Source: CAVXZE01 sp963766175 (GTDB taxonomy: Bacteria > Myxococcota_A > UBA9160 > UBA6930). From it: a stretch of DNA of 64,000 nt. The position numbers and the translations under genes are program-made. The notes beneath the pieces were generated by a model. That model was not told the DNA's origin. It made no database searches and saw nothing but the letters and a program-made list of their open reading frames with translations. Shown here piece by piece: positions 7,810-15,666 of this stretch. How positions within the stretch are numbered: the first letter of the stretch is position 1; the number at the start of each line of letters is the position of its first letter. The stretch covers positions 372,001-436,000 of the forward strand of contig CAVXZE010000002.1 in NCBI GenBank assembly GCA_963766175.1, given 5' to 3'.

Positions 7810-9468
7810 GTGCGCATCGCCATCGTCCAGCTGAACCCGACGGTCGGAGACCTGACCGGAAATCGGAAGCTCGTAGAGGAGGCAGCGGTCCGTGCCGAGG
7901 CCTCCGGCGCGGAGATCGCCGTCTTCTCGGAGATGGTCCTCACCGGCTACCCGCCGATGGATCTGCTCGAGCGGGACGGTTTCGTGCGCGATCAGCTCGC
8001 CGAGCTCGAGATCCTGGCGCCGCTCTCGCGAGGCATCGACATGGCTTTGGGCGCCGTCCTCCCCGTGGAAGGGGGCGGCTCCAAGCGCCTGATCAACGCA
8101 GCCGTCCTGCTGCGCGGCGGGAAACGGGTGGCGGTCCAGGCGAAGAGCCTGCTGCCGACCTACGACGTCTTCGACGAGAAACGCTACTTCGTGCCGGCGG
8201 ATCGCCGCGAACCGGTCGCGAAGCGAGACGGCAGCTCTCTCCTCGGTCTGACCGTCTGCGAGGACGCCTGGGGCGGGGAGATTTCCTACCGGGCGGATCC
8301 GGTCGGAGATCTGGTCACTGCGGGCGCCGACCTGGTACTGAACCTCTCTGCCTCGCCCTGGCACGTCGGGAAGCCCGCGGAGCGGCGCCGAATGCTCGCT
8401 GAACTCGCCAGGCGTCACCGCGTTCCCTTCGTCTTCACCAACCAGGTCGGTGGCAACGACGAGCTGATCTTCGATGGCAACTCCTTCGTGGTGGACGCCG
8501 AGGGAAGAATCCGCGCGTCACTGCCGCTCTTCGAGCCGGCTCTCGAGATCGTCGATCTGCGGGACGAAGGACCGGTGCAGCTCCCCGGGGACATCGCCGA
8601 TCCGGAGCCCGTCGCCCAGCTCGAATCGGCCCTGGTTCTGGGAATCCGCGACTACTTCCGCAAGCAGGGGCTTCCGCCCGGCGCCGTGGTGGGGCTCTCC
8701 GGCGGAATCGACTCGGCGGTAACCACACACCTGGCCGTCGAAGCGCTGGGAAACAATCGCGTCGTGGGGATCGCCATGCCCGGCCCCTTTTCCTCGGAAC
8801 ACAGCGTGGACGACGCCCTGGCACTGGGGAAGCAGCTGGGAATCGAGGTCCGCACCGTGGAGCTCGGCCCGATCTACGAGGCCTTCCTGAACGTCTTCGC
8901 CGAGCTCTTCGGCAAGCGCGGCGACTACGGCGTAGCCCAGCAGAACATCCAGTCGCGGATTCGCGGCTCGATTCTGATGGCCGTGTCCAACGCCGAGGGG
9001 CGGCTGGTGCTGGCCACGGGAAACAAGAGCGAGCTCTCGGTGGGCTACTGCACTCTCTACGGGGACACGGTGGGGGGTCTCGCGGTGCTGGGCGATGTCT
9101 ACAAACGCGACGTCTACGCCCTGGCGCACCACGCCAACAGGAACGGGGAGCGCGTTCCCGCGAACAGCATCTCCAAGCCCCCCTCCGCGGAGCTCGCGCC
9201 GGACCAGCTCGACAGCGACGACCTGCCCCCCTACGAGGTGCTCGACCAGGTCCTCCAACAGGCGATCGAGGGGGGTCTCGGCGTCACCAGCGTGCGCCCG
9301 CCCGAGGGAGCTTCCCCGGAAGACACCCGCGCCATCGTCAGGCGGCTCGACCGCAACGAGTACAAGCGTCGCCAGGCGCCGCTGGTGCTACGGGTCTCCA
9401 CGAAGGCATTCGGGAGCGGCCGGAGACTGCCCATCGTCCACCGCTACCGCGGCGGGGAGACTAGCTGA
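7810..9468 (+). CDS. nadE: Glutamine-dependent NAD+ synthetase
   Basis: This enzyme makes NAD+ from nicotinic acid adenine dinucleotide, using glutamine as ammonia source. The N-terminal nitrilase-type glutaminase domain (about 1-255) has the Glu41 (VFSEMVLTGYPP), Lys (KSLLPTYDVFDEKRYF, near 117) and Cys150 (TVCEDAWGG) catalytic triad. The C-terminal synthetase domain has the PP-loop SGGIDSAVT near 297, and TGNKSELSVGYCTLYGD further on. At 552 residues it is normal for the fused form. It starts with GTG. The last 8 nt overlap the convergent cold-shock gene. Confidence 0.95.
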   Translation: MRIAIVQLNPTVGDLTGNRKLVEEAAVRAEASGAEIAVFSEMVLTGYPPMDLLERDGFVRDQLAELEILAPLSRGIDMALGAVLPVEGGGSKRLINAAVLLRGGKRVAVQAKSLLPTYDVFDEKRYFVPADRREPVAKRDGSSLLGLTVCEDAWGGEISYRADPVGDLVTAGADLVLNLSASPWHVGKPAERRRMLAELARRHRVPFVFTNQVGGNDELIFDGNSFVVDAEGRIRASLPLFEPALEIVDLRDEGPVQLPGDIADPEPVAQLESALVLGIRDYFRKQGLPPGAVVGLSGGIDSAVTTHLAVEALGNNRVVGIAMPGPFSSEHSVDDALALGKQLGIEVRTVELGPIYEAFLNVFAELFGKRGDYGVAQQNIQSRIRGSILMAVSNAEGRLVLATGNKSELSVGYCTLYGDTVGGLAVLGDVYKRDVYALAHHANRNGERVPANSISKPPSAELAPDQLDSDDLPPYEVLDQVLQQAIEGGLGVTSVRPPEGASPEDTRAIVRRLDRNEYKRRQAPLVLRVSTKAFGSGRRLPIVHRYRGGETS

Positions 9469-9943
9469 CCTCCGGAGGGATCTGGCGGACGTGCTCGGCG
9501 CGAGCGCCGCGAGGGCCTTCCTGGATCACGTACTCGACGGTGTCCCCCTCGGAGATCGCATCGTAGTCGGACCCGTTCATGCCGGAGCGATGGAAGAAGA
9601 CCTCCTTGCCGTCGTCCCCGCGAATGAATCCGAAGCCGCGATCGCGCACCATCTTCTTGATCCGGCCCTTCGACTTCGGCCCGGTGGGAGCCGGCGTCGG
9701 CCCGGCGGCCCGGCGAGCGCGGCTACGCCCGCGTCCGCGTCCCCGGGAGCGACCGGCGTGGTAGCGCTCGCCCAGGACGAACTCGGCGAGAAACAGATCC
9801 GTCGGAACTACCAAGTCCTGCAGGTCCTCGGCTTCGGCCGAGAGCAATACCTCGTCCTTTCCGACTTCGACGACGCTGTAGCGAAGGCCGGTATTCTTGT
9901 GGGTGCACTGGGCCCCCTGTTCGATCTCTTCGAGCGACAGCAT
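9461..9943 (-). CDS. Cold-shock-domain protein with unknown N-terminal domain
   Basis: This 160-residue protein has three parts. Residues 1-60 form a small beta-rich domain (KNTGLRYSVVEVGKDEVLL) that I do not recognise. Residues about 62-90 are an Arg/Gly-rich linker (RSRGRGRGRSRARRA). Residues about 93-160 are a cold-shock domain with the RNP1-like GFGFI and RNP2-like VFFH motifs. Cold-shock domains bind single-stranded RNA or DNA, and the RG-rich linker would strengthen RNA binding. Most bacterial Csp proteins are about 70 residues, so this is an extended form. It is convergent with nadE. Confidence 0.85.
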   Translation of the reverse strand: MLSLEEIEQGAQCTHKNTGLRYSVVEVGKDEVLLSAEAEDLQDLVVPTDLFLAEFVLGERYHAGRSRGRGRGRSRARRAAGPTPAPTGPKSKGRIKKMVRDRGFGFIRGDDGKEVFFHRSGMNGSDYDAISEGDTVEYVIQEGPRGARAEHVRQIPPEVS

Positions 9944-10110
9944 CGCACTACCTCAGTCACGTCGGTCTCGGTCCGGAGGGGACTTGGAAGCCGCAGGAGG
10001 GTCGCGGGAACCGCGGTACCGCGAAATATCGAAATTAGGCGATACCTGCCTGGCAGTCAAATCGTCGGCCTCTCGGCTACAATGCCCGCCGGAAATCCCG
10101 GAGAGCTCTC

Positions 10111-10824
10111 TTGCCGCACCGCGCCGTCTTCTTCGACTTCGGTGGAACCCTCTTCAGCTACGCGGAGATGCGTCCCTACTTCGACCGGATGCTTCAGGAG
10201 CTGGCAAGACGCTACGCCATCAGCGCGCCGATCGAGCAGATTCGGGAGGAGTATCGCCGCACCGTCGCGAGGAAGATGGCGGAGTTTCTTCCCCGCCCCT
10301 TCTACCTGCATCGGGATCTCTTCGAAAGGGCCGAGGTTGATCTGCTGACAGCGCTCGGGGCAGAACCCGACGAGAGCAGCGAGCCCAGCCTCTACCTGGG
10401 CCAGAGCGAGGTGGGCTACGTCGCGGTCCAGCCCAGGGAGGGAGTCAGCGAGACCTTGACCGCGCTGCGCCGTCGGGGCCTACACCTGGGCATCGTGAGC
10501 AACATCGACGAGGACCAGTTCCACCCTCTCTGGGAGCGCATTGGTCTCGGTCCCTACTTCGACGCCATCACCACCAGCGAGGAAGCCCGCTCCTGCAAGC
10601 CGCATCCGGGAATCTACCACCACGCCCTCGGCAAGGCGGGAGACGCGGCGCCGGAGGAGGTGGTCTTCGTCGGGGACTCGTTGGAATACGACGTGGTCGG
10701 AGCCAACGCCCTGGGAATGACGACGGTGCTGATCGCGGAACCCCTGAGCCAGGTCGAGGGAGACGAAGACCCGGACTACGTGATCGAGACGATCCCCGAA
10801 CTCCTCCAGATCGTCAGCGGGTGA
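10111..10824 (+). CDS. HAD superfamily hydrolase
   Basis: This 237-residue HAD hydrolase starts at TTG 10111, with GGAGAG about 6 nt upstream. Motif I is FFDFGGTL with nucleophile Asp9; the Asp normally found two residues later is Gly. Motif II is LGIVSNID near 130, motif III is the Lys in SCKPHPGIY near 163, and motif IV is VFVGDSLEYDVVGA near 187. The helical cap lies between motifs I and II. The stop overlaps the next gene's GTG by 4 nt, so the two are translationally coupled. The substrate is unknown. Confidence 0.85.
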   Translation: MPHRAVFFDFGGTLFSYAEMRPYFDRMLQELARRYAISAPIEQIREEYRRTVARKMAEFLPRPFYLHRDLFERAEVDLLTALGAEPDESSEPSLYLGQSEVGYVAVQPREGVSETLTALRRRGLHLGIVSNIDEDQFHPLWERIGLGPYFDAITTSEEARSCKPHPGIYHHALGKAGDAAPEEVVFVGDSLEYDVVGANALGMTTVLIAEPLSQVEGDEDPDYVIETIPELLQIVSG

Positions 10825-12062
10825 AGACTCTCGCACCGCTGCTTCTGGCGCTGATCGCGACGATCTCTCCCGCTGCTGCCCAGCAAGCCGCGCCACTACG
10901 GGTCGGAGTCAGCGGTGACTATCCCCCCTTCAGCTTCGCGACGGGGGAAGACCCGGCGGAGCTCCAGGGCTTCGACCTCGCCGTCGCCCGGGCCTACACG
11001 ACAGAGCGGCAGCGAGAGCTCGAGATCGTCAGATTTCGCTGGCCCGAACTCCTCACCGATCTGGCCGCCAACCGGTTCGACGTGGCGATGAGCGGCATCA
11101 CCATCCGACCCGAACGCTCCGTCGCCGGCGTCTTCACCGTCCCCGTCATGGCCAGCGGCGCGGTGGTCCTGGTGCGCGAGAACGCCGGCTTCACCGACCT
11201 CGCCTCTCTCGACCGGCCCGCCGCGCGAATCGCGACCAACCAGGGCGGGCACCTGGAGCACGTCACCCGCTCCCGCTTTCCGAGGGCCGCCGTGATCGCA
11301 ATCCCGGCGAATCGGGCAGTCCGCGAGGCGCTGCTCTCCGCGAAGGTCGACGCGGTGGTGAGCGACACGTTGGAGGCGCCGATCTGGCTGGAAGGATCCG
11401 AGGGTGTGGTGCAGCTCGGCCCCTTCACGAGCGACCTCAAGGCCTATCTGGTTCACCCCGACCGGAGCGAGCTCGCAGCGGACCTGAGCGCCTGGCTGAT
11501 GGCGCGCGAGAGCGACGGCACGCTGGCGCACCTGCGGCGACACTACCTGCGGTACGGCGGTTCCCCGCCCACCGCCGAGCCGGTGTACGCCCTGGTGGCC
11601 GCAGTCGGCGAGCGACTCGATCTGATGCCCCTCGTCGCCGAGGCGAAACGCGCGATCGGAACTCCCGTGACCGTACCGGGGCGCGAAGCGCGCGTGATCG
11701 ACGCGGCACTCGCAGCCACCCGCAAGGCCGCCCGCGAAGCGCACCTCACACCGGTCTCCGACCGGACCGTCCGCACCTTCTTCGAGCTACAGATCGCAGC
11801 CGCAAAGGAGATCCAGAACGCCACCCTGGCGGGTCCCGCTGGAGAAGCTCCGCCTCCGGATCTCGACACGGCCCTGCGGCCCGCTCTCTTGCGGATCGGC
11901 AACCGCATCGCCTTCCTTCTGCAGAAGCTTCCCGCGCGGATCGACCGTGGCCATCTCGAAGCTTGCGCCCGTCAGCGACTTCGCACACCCGGCCTCTCGG
12001 AGAGCGCGCGCGACGCACTGGTCGAGGCGATTCGGGCGCTCTCCGAAGCTCGGCGCGAATAG
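10821..12062 (+). CDS. Periplasmic cyclohexadienyl dehydratase-like / AroQ-gamma chorismate mutase fusion
   Basis: This 413-residue exported fusion starts at GTG 10821 and has a signal peptide (residues 1-20, ending SPAAAQ). Residues about 25-245 are a solute-binding-protein fold closest to cyclohexadienyl dehydratase PheC: VGVSGDYPPFSF, FDVAMSGITIRPERS, and VSDTLEAP with Glu185 at the place of the catalytic Glu of PheC. Residues about 255-410 are a secreted AroQ-gamma chorismate mutase: VGERLDLMPLVAEAK, PGREARVIDAALA, RTFFELQIAAAKEIQ. Together they would convert chorismate to phenylpyruvate in the periplasm. It is coupled to the upstream HAD gene. Assignments rest on motifs; activity is inferred. 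Confidence 0.8.
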   Translation: MKTLAPLLLALIATISPAAAQQAAPLRVGVSGDYPPFSFATGEDPAELQGFDLAVARAYTTERQRELEIVRFRWPELLTDLAANRFDVAMSGITIRPERSVAGVFTVPVMASGAVVLVRENAGFTDLASLDRPAARIATNQGGHLEHVTRSRFPRAAVIAIPANRAVREALLSAKVDAVVSDTLEAPIWLEGSEGVVQLGPFTSDLKAYLVHPDRSELAADLSAWLMARESDGTLAHLRRHYLRYGGSPPTAEPVYALVAAVGERLDLMPLVAEAKRAIGTPVTVPGREARVIDAALAATRKAAREAHLTPVSDRTVRTFFELQIAAAKEIQNATLAGPAGEAPPPDLDTALRPALLRIGNRIAFLLQKLPARIDRGHLEACARQRLRTPGLSESARDALVEAIRALSEARRE

Positions 12063-12106
12063 CCTGCTTACCGGCCCGCTCCGTTCTGGCGTCGAGAGCA
12101 CACGGC

Positions 12107-13258
12107 TCATTCTCCCAGTTCGTCGAGCAGGCGTCGGCGGTCGCGGTCGAGACCGGGTGCCGGCTCGCGCGTATCGGGATCTTCGAAGGCGGAGAGCTTG
12201 ATCGGGTTGCCCGGCATCGAGATCTCGCCGGCCACCTCGTCCATCACCCGGATCACCATGTTGCGGGCAGCGACCTGCGGATCCGCCATAACCTCCGCAA
12301 CATCGTTGATGGGACCACAGGGAACGCCGGCAGCTTCTAGGGCGGCGAGCCAGTCGGCGCGTGTGCGTTCGCGCAGGGCTCCCTCGATCGCGATCTTTAG
12401 CGGATCGGCATCGCGGGTGCGCGCCTCGTTGCTGCAGAAGCGGGGGTCGTCCGCGAGCTCGGGGCAGCCGAGGACATCGCAGAGCTTCCGAAACAGGCCG
12501 TCATTGCCCGCGGCGATGATCAGAAGTCCGTCGGCGCAGGCGAATGCGTCGAAGGGAGTGATGGAGGGATGGCGCGAGCCCAGAGGGCCGGGCACCTGAG
12601 CGGTGGCGACGTAGCGGGCGATGGCGTTCTCCAGGAGTGCCACCTGGCAATCGAGCATGGCGACGTCGATCTTGGTGCCGTCACCGGTGAGCTGCCGGTG
12701 GTAGAGCGCCGCATTGACCCCGACAGCGGTGAAGAGGCCGGCGGCGATGTCGCCGATGGAGGTGCCCACCCGCGTCGGTTCCGATCCGGGCTGACCGGTC
12801 AAGCTCATCAACCCACCCATGCCCTGGGCCACCAGATCGTAGGCGGGGCGCCCCGCGTAGGGCCCCGTGTGACCGAAGCCCGAGGCAGCGGCGTAGATCA
12901 GGCGGGGATGCCGAGAGTGCAGCGTCTCCCAGCCGTAGCCCAGCTTCTCCATGACTCCGGCCCGGTAGTTCTCGACCAGGACATCGGCGCGGGGAAGCAG
13001 CTTCTCGAAGATCTCGCGATCGGCCGGATCCCTGAGATCGAGGGAGATGCTCTCCTTGCCGCGGTTCAGGGACATGAAGTAGGCCGACTGCCCCTTCACG
13101 AAGGGACCGATGGCCCGGGCGTCATCTCCACCCCCTGGGCGCTCGACCTTGATGACGCGAGCGCCCAGGTCCGCCAGCACCATGGTGCAGTACGGACCCG
13201 CGAGCACGCGGGTCAGATCCAGGACGGTGACATCGGCGAGCGGGCCGCAGCGATCCAT
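12107..13258 (-). CDS. CaiB/BaiF family (type III) CoA transferase
   Basis: This 383-residue protein matches family III CoA transferases throughout: VTVLDLTRVLAGPYCTMVLA near 10, IKVERPGGGD near 36, SLNRGKESISLDLR near 64, and the catalytic Asp in AYDLVAQGMGG near 143. The C-terminal RNMVIRVMDE and GNPIKLS segments are also typical. These enzymes move CoA between carboxylic acids, often as homodimers. It starts at ATG 13258 and appears monocistronic. Neither CoA donor nor acceptor can be inferred from the neighbours. Confidence 0.9.
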   Translation of the reverse strand: MDRCGPLADVTVLDLTRVLAGPYCTMVLADLGARVIKVERPGGGDDARAIGPFVKGQSAYFMSLNRGKESISLDLRDPADREIFEKLLPRADVLVENYRAGVMEKLGYGWETLHSRHPRLIYAAASGFGHTGPYAGRPAYDLVAQGMGGLMSLTGQPGSEPTRVGTSIGDIAAGLFTAVGVNAALYHRQLTGDGTKIDVAMLDCQVALLENAIARYVATAQVPGPLGSRHPSITPFDAFACADGLLIIAAGNDGLFRKLCDVLGCPELADDPRFCSNEARTRDADPLKIAIEGALRERTRADWLAALEAAGVPCGPINDVAEVMADPQVAARNMVIRVMDEVAGEISMPGNPIKLSAFEDPDTREPAPGLDRDRRRLLDELGE

Positions 13259-13335
13259 GAGTTACCCGACCGCGAAGCGTGGCCTTCCCCTGGCCGCTCC
13301 GCAAGATTTCCCGCGGTCGTCCAGCTGTGCGAGCT

Positions 13336-13620
13336 TCAGCGCCGGGCGAGCGCCCGTGCCAGGGCGATCTTGCGAAGATCCGAGAAGGTGACGTCCCCAG
13401 CCTGCGGCAGGCTCTTTTCCGCTGTCGTCTTCTTGGCTCTGGCTACCTTGCTCTTGGCGACCTTCCGCGGAGCCTTCTTGCTGGTCGTACTCTTCCGACT
13501 GGCCTTCTTGGCCTTGGCCGGCTTGCGCCTGGCGGCCTTTCGCGGGGTCTTCTTTCGGGTCGTACTCTTCCGAGTGGCCTTCTTGGCGCTGCTCCGGCGG
13601 GTCTTCTTCTTGGCGGCCAT
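13336..13620 (-). CDS. Histone H1-like Lys/Ala/Ser-rich nucleoid protein
   Basis: A 94-residue, extremely basic protein. Residues 1-70 are low-complexity KK/RK/TR repeats of the histone-H1 C-terminal type (KSTTRKKTPRKAARRKPAKA), and residues 71-94 form a short helix (TFSDLRKIALARALARR). I chose the ATG at 13620, with GAGGGAG 9 nt upstream; the longer frame back to 13821 runs antisense into other sequence. Such proteins bind DNA or RNA non-specifically and condense the nucleoid in several bacterial lineages. It lies 89 nt downstream of the queuosine-salvage gene on the same strand. Confidence 0.75.
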   Translation of the reverse strand: MAAKKKTRRSSAKKATRKSTTRKKTPRKAARRKPAKAKKASRKSTTSKKAPRKVAKSKVARAKKTTAEKSLPQAGDVTFSDLRKIALARALARR

Positions 13621-13709
13621 CAGTGCTCGCTCCCTCTTCGACTCGGTGACGAGTGGAGAAGAAAGCTTAGCCAATCGACTCGAACGGCGCGTGATGGAGA
13701 TGACTCTTC

Positions 13710-14687
13710 TCAATAATAAGTGCACCGGGTGCGGTGACGGGGGCGAGCCTTGATGTCCGCTCGCTGTCCGAAGTTCCAGAGAATCCCGTCGAGCGCGTGG
13801 GGACGCACCTCGAAGCCGCACCCCGCACAGGACTCGCTGAGCCGCTCCACTGCGTGAAGGGCTACGGCGCGGATCTCCACCTCCTCGGCACTTTGGGACT
13901 CGATCAGCTCCCCCGCTTCGATGCGCTGGGCGAGCTCCGGTTCGTAGACCAGCACACCGAGCGTGCGGAGTACGTGGGGAACCAGGTTGTCGGCGAAGAG
14001 AGTGAGCTGATCGAGATCGCTGAAATGACCGAGCCCCTCACCGCCGAGGGCGGTGGCGAGGTCCAGACAGGTGATCTGGGCGCGCTTGTAGAACGGCACC
14101 TCGAGCCCGCGATAGCGGGCCACGTCGCTGTAGAGCTCCATCTTCGCGAGCTCGCCTGCCAATCGCTCGGCAGAGCCTGCGGCCATCTCGACCGGTCCCT
14201 CGAAACGCCCGCCGTGGTCTTCGAGGAGGAAGCGTCCGAGATCCCGGAGCGCTCTTGCGAAGAGCCCCATCAGCTCGTCCGCAACGGCCTCGGGTGCCTG
14301 ACCAAAGACCCGGGCGCAGTCGGCGGAGGTGAGCCGCAGCAGGGCCTCGGCGCTCCAGGGGCCTTCTCTTTCGAAGTGCTCGCGGAGCCAGCTGGAGATG
14401 GTGAGATAGCCGGAGAGGCCGGGCCGCTTGCGCAGGTGCGGGAAGTACCCCGAACCGAAGTTGACCGCGTCCAGTGTGATGACGAAGGCGACGGTGGTCG
14501 CCGGCTGCGCGAAATAGTGATGAGCGGGATCGACCCCCGGCGCCGACCGTCCCTCCCTCGCCAGCCGGCTCGCAAGGGACTCGAGACCGTCCTCGTCGAT
14601 CCGAATCAGGCGCGCGCGCCGCGCCACCTCGGCGCAGGCAGAGCGAATTCGATCGAAGAGGCCCTCTCCTACCGGAGAGGCGCTCAC
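13710..14687 (-). CDS. Queuosine salvage protein (DUF2419 / Qng1-type queuosine 5'-phosphate N-glycosylase)
   Basis: A 325-residue protein with the characteristic DUF2419 signatures: LDAVNFGSGYFPHLRKRPG near 73, YKRAQITCLDLATAL near 208, FSDLDQLTLFADNLVPHVLR near 229, AEEVEIRAVALHAVE near 276, and a C-terminal RPRHRTRCTYY matching the family's HRTR-xx-Y end. The family releases queuine from queuosine 5'-phosphate for tRNA modification. It is known mainly from eukaryotes and a minority of bacteria. The start ATG overlaps the stop of the upstream lipid kinase by 4 nt, so they are coupled. Confidence 0.85.
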   Translation of the reverse strand: MSASPVGEGLFDRIRSACAEVARRARLIRIDEDGLESLASRLAREGRSAPGVDPAHHYFAQPATTVAFVITLDAVNFGSGYFPHLRKRPGLSGYLTISSWLREHFEREGPWSAEALLRLTSADCARVFGQAPEAVADELMGLFARALRDLGRFLLEDHGGRFEGPVEMAAGSAERLAGELAKMELYSDVARYRGLEVPFYKRAQITCLDLATALGGEGLGHFSDLDQLTLFADNLVPHVLRTLGVLVYEPELAQRIEAGELIESQSAEEVEIRAVALHAVERLSESCAGCGFEVRPHALDGILWNFGQRADIKARPRHRTRCTYY

Positions 14688-15613
14688 CCGGGAGAGCCCA
14701 GCACCGAAATCGCTGCGGGGAGCACTTCGATGCTGGCCGGAAGAGTCCCGAGGGGCTCGCCGTCGATCTCGACCCAGACTCTTCCCGGCGGCGCTTCGGC
14801 CTCGATGCGCTGGCCGCGGTGAAGAGAGACCTCCGGAACCGCGAGGTGGGTGCCGCGGTAGATACGCGGCAGCTCGCGCAGCAGCCGCACCTTGGAGAAG
14901 CCCGGAATCACGACCACATCGAAGAGGCCGTCGGTTGGCTCGGCCCGGGGTGCAACCTGCATTCCCCCCCCGAAGTAGCGGCCGTTCGCCGCGGTCCCGA
15001 GAACCAGGGGACCGTCGTGGACCAGCTCTCCGCCTACGCGAATCCGGACCAGCTCGGGCTGGTAGCGGGCGATTCCGCGAAGTGTTCCGAGCAGAAACGA
15101 GACCCGACCGCCGAGGGCCTTGGTGGCGCGATTCACCAGCTCGGTGATCAGGCCGCTCACACCGAAGCTCGTCACATTCAGGAAGTGGGCGGTGCGTTGG
15201 CGACCGTCCCGATCCGTGTAGCGAACGCGACCGGCGTCGACCCTCTTGCTGCTCCCCGCTGCGATTCCCTCGAGGGCGCGGTCCAGCTGCCGGGGAACCT
15301 CGAGGGTCCTCAGCATGTCTCCCCCGGTCCCCAGGGGCAGCGGCGCCACCTCGGCGTAATTGCCGAGCTGCGCGCCCAGGAGACCGCTCACCACCTCGCT
15401 GGTGGTGCCGTCACCGCCGGCCACGACGATGCGCTCGATACCGGCGCGGACGCCCTCCCGGGCGATGCGCTCGGCATCGCGGGGAGCGCGGGTCCACTCC
15501 ACCTCGAAGGCTCCCAGGGAGTCGCGAAGCCTTGGCTCCAGGGATGCGAATTGGCGCCGGGTCGCTCCACCTCGGCTGCGCGGATTCACCACCACGAGTG
15601 TGCGCACGGCCAT
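14684..15613 (-). CDS. Diacylglycerol kinase-family lipid kinase (YegS/DgkB type)
   Basis: A 309-residue DAGK_cat-fold lipid or sphingolipid kinase. The N-terminus reads TLVVVNPRSRGGATRR, and the nucleotide-binding motif VVAGGDGTTSEVVSGLLG lies near 62. PLGTGGDMLRTL near 93 corresponds to the usual PLGTGNDFAR. Later motifs YFGGGMQVAPRAEPTDGLFDVVVI (split, near 210) complete the fold. It would phosphorylate a lipid at the inner membrane. It is upstream of, and overlaps by 4 nt, the queuosine-salvage gene. Confidence 0.88.
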   Translation of the reverse strand: MAVRTLVVVNPRSRGGATRRQFASLEPRLRDSLGAFEVEWTRAPRDAERIAREGVRAGIERIVVAGGDGTTSEVVSGLLGAQLGNYAEVAPLPLGTGGDMLRTLEVPRQLDRALEGIAAGSSKRVDAGRVRYTDRDGRQRTAHFLNVTSFGVSGLITELVNRATKALGGRVSFLLGTLRGIARYQPELVRIRVGGELVHDGPLVLGTAANGRYFGGGMQVAPRAEPTDGLFDVVVIPGFSKVRLLRELPRIYRGTHLAVPEVSLHRGQRIEAEAPPGRVWVEIDGEPLGTLPASIEVLPAAISVLGSPG

Positions 15614-15666
15614 CGCCGCTTCAGCTTAACCGGTATTGCTCGTTAAGCTCGGGGGGGGGCAGCGGA

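Noticed and set aside
7675..8418. Long N-terminal extension of the alpha/beta hydrolase
   Set aside because: It runs antisense through nadE and matches nothing; the ATG at 7674 gives normal family length.
13621..13821. N-terminal extension of the H1-like protein
   Set aside because: It covers the 3' end of the queuosine-salvage gene in another frame and lacks a good start signal.
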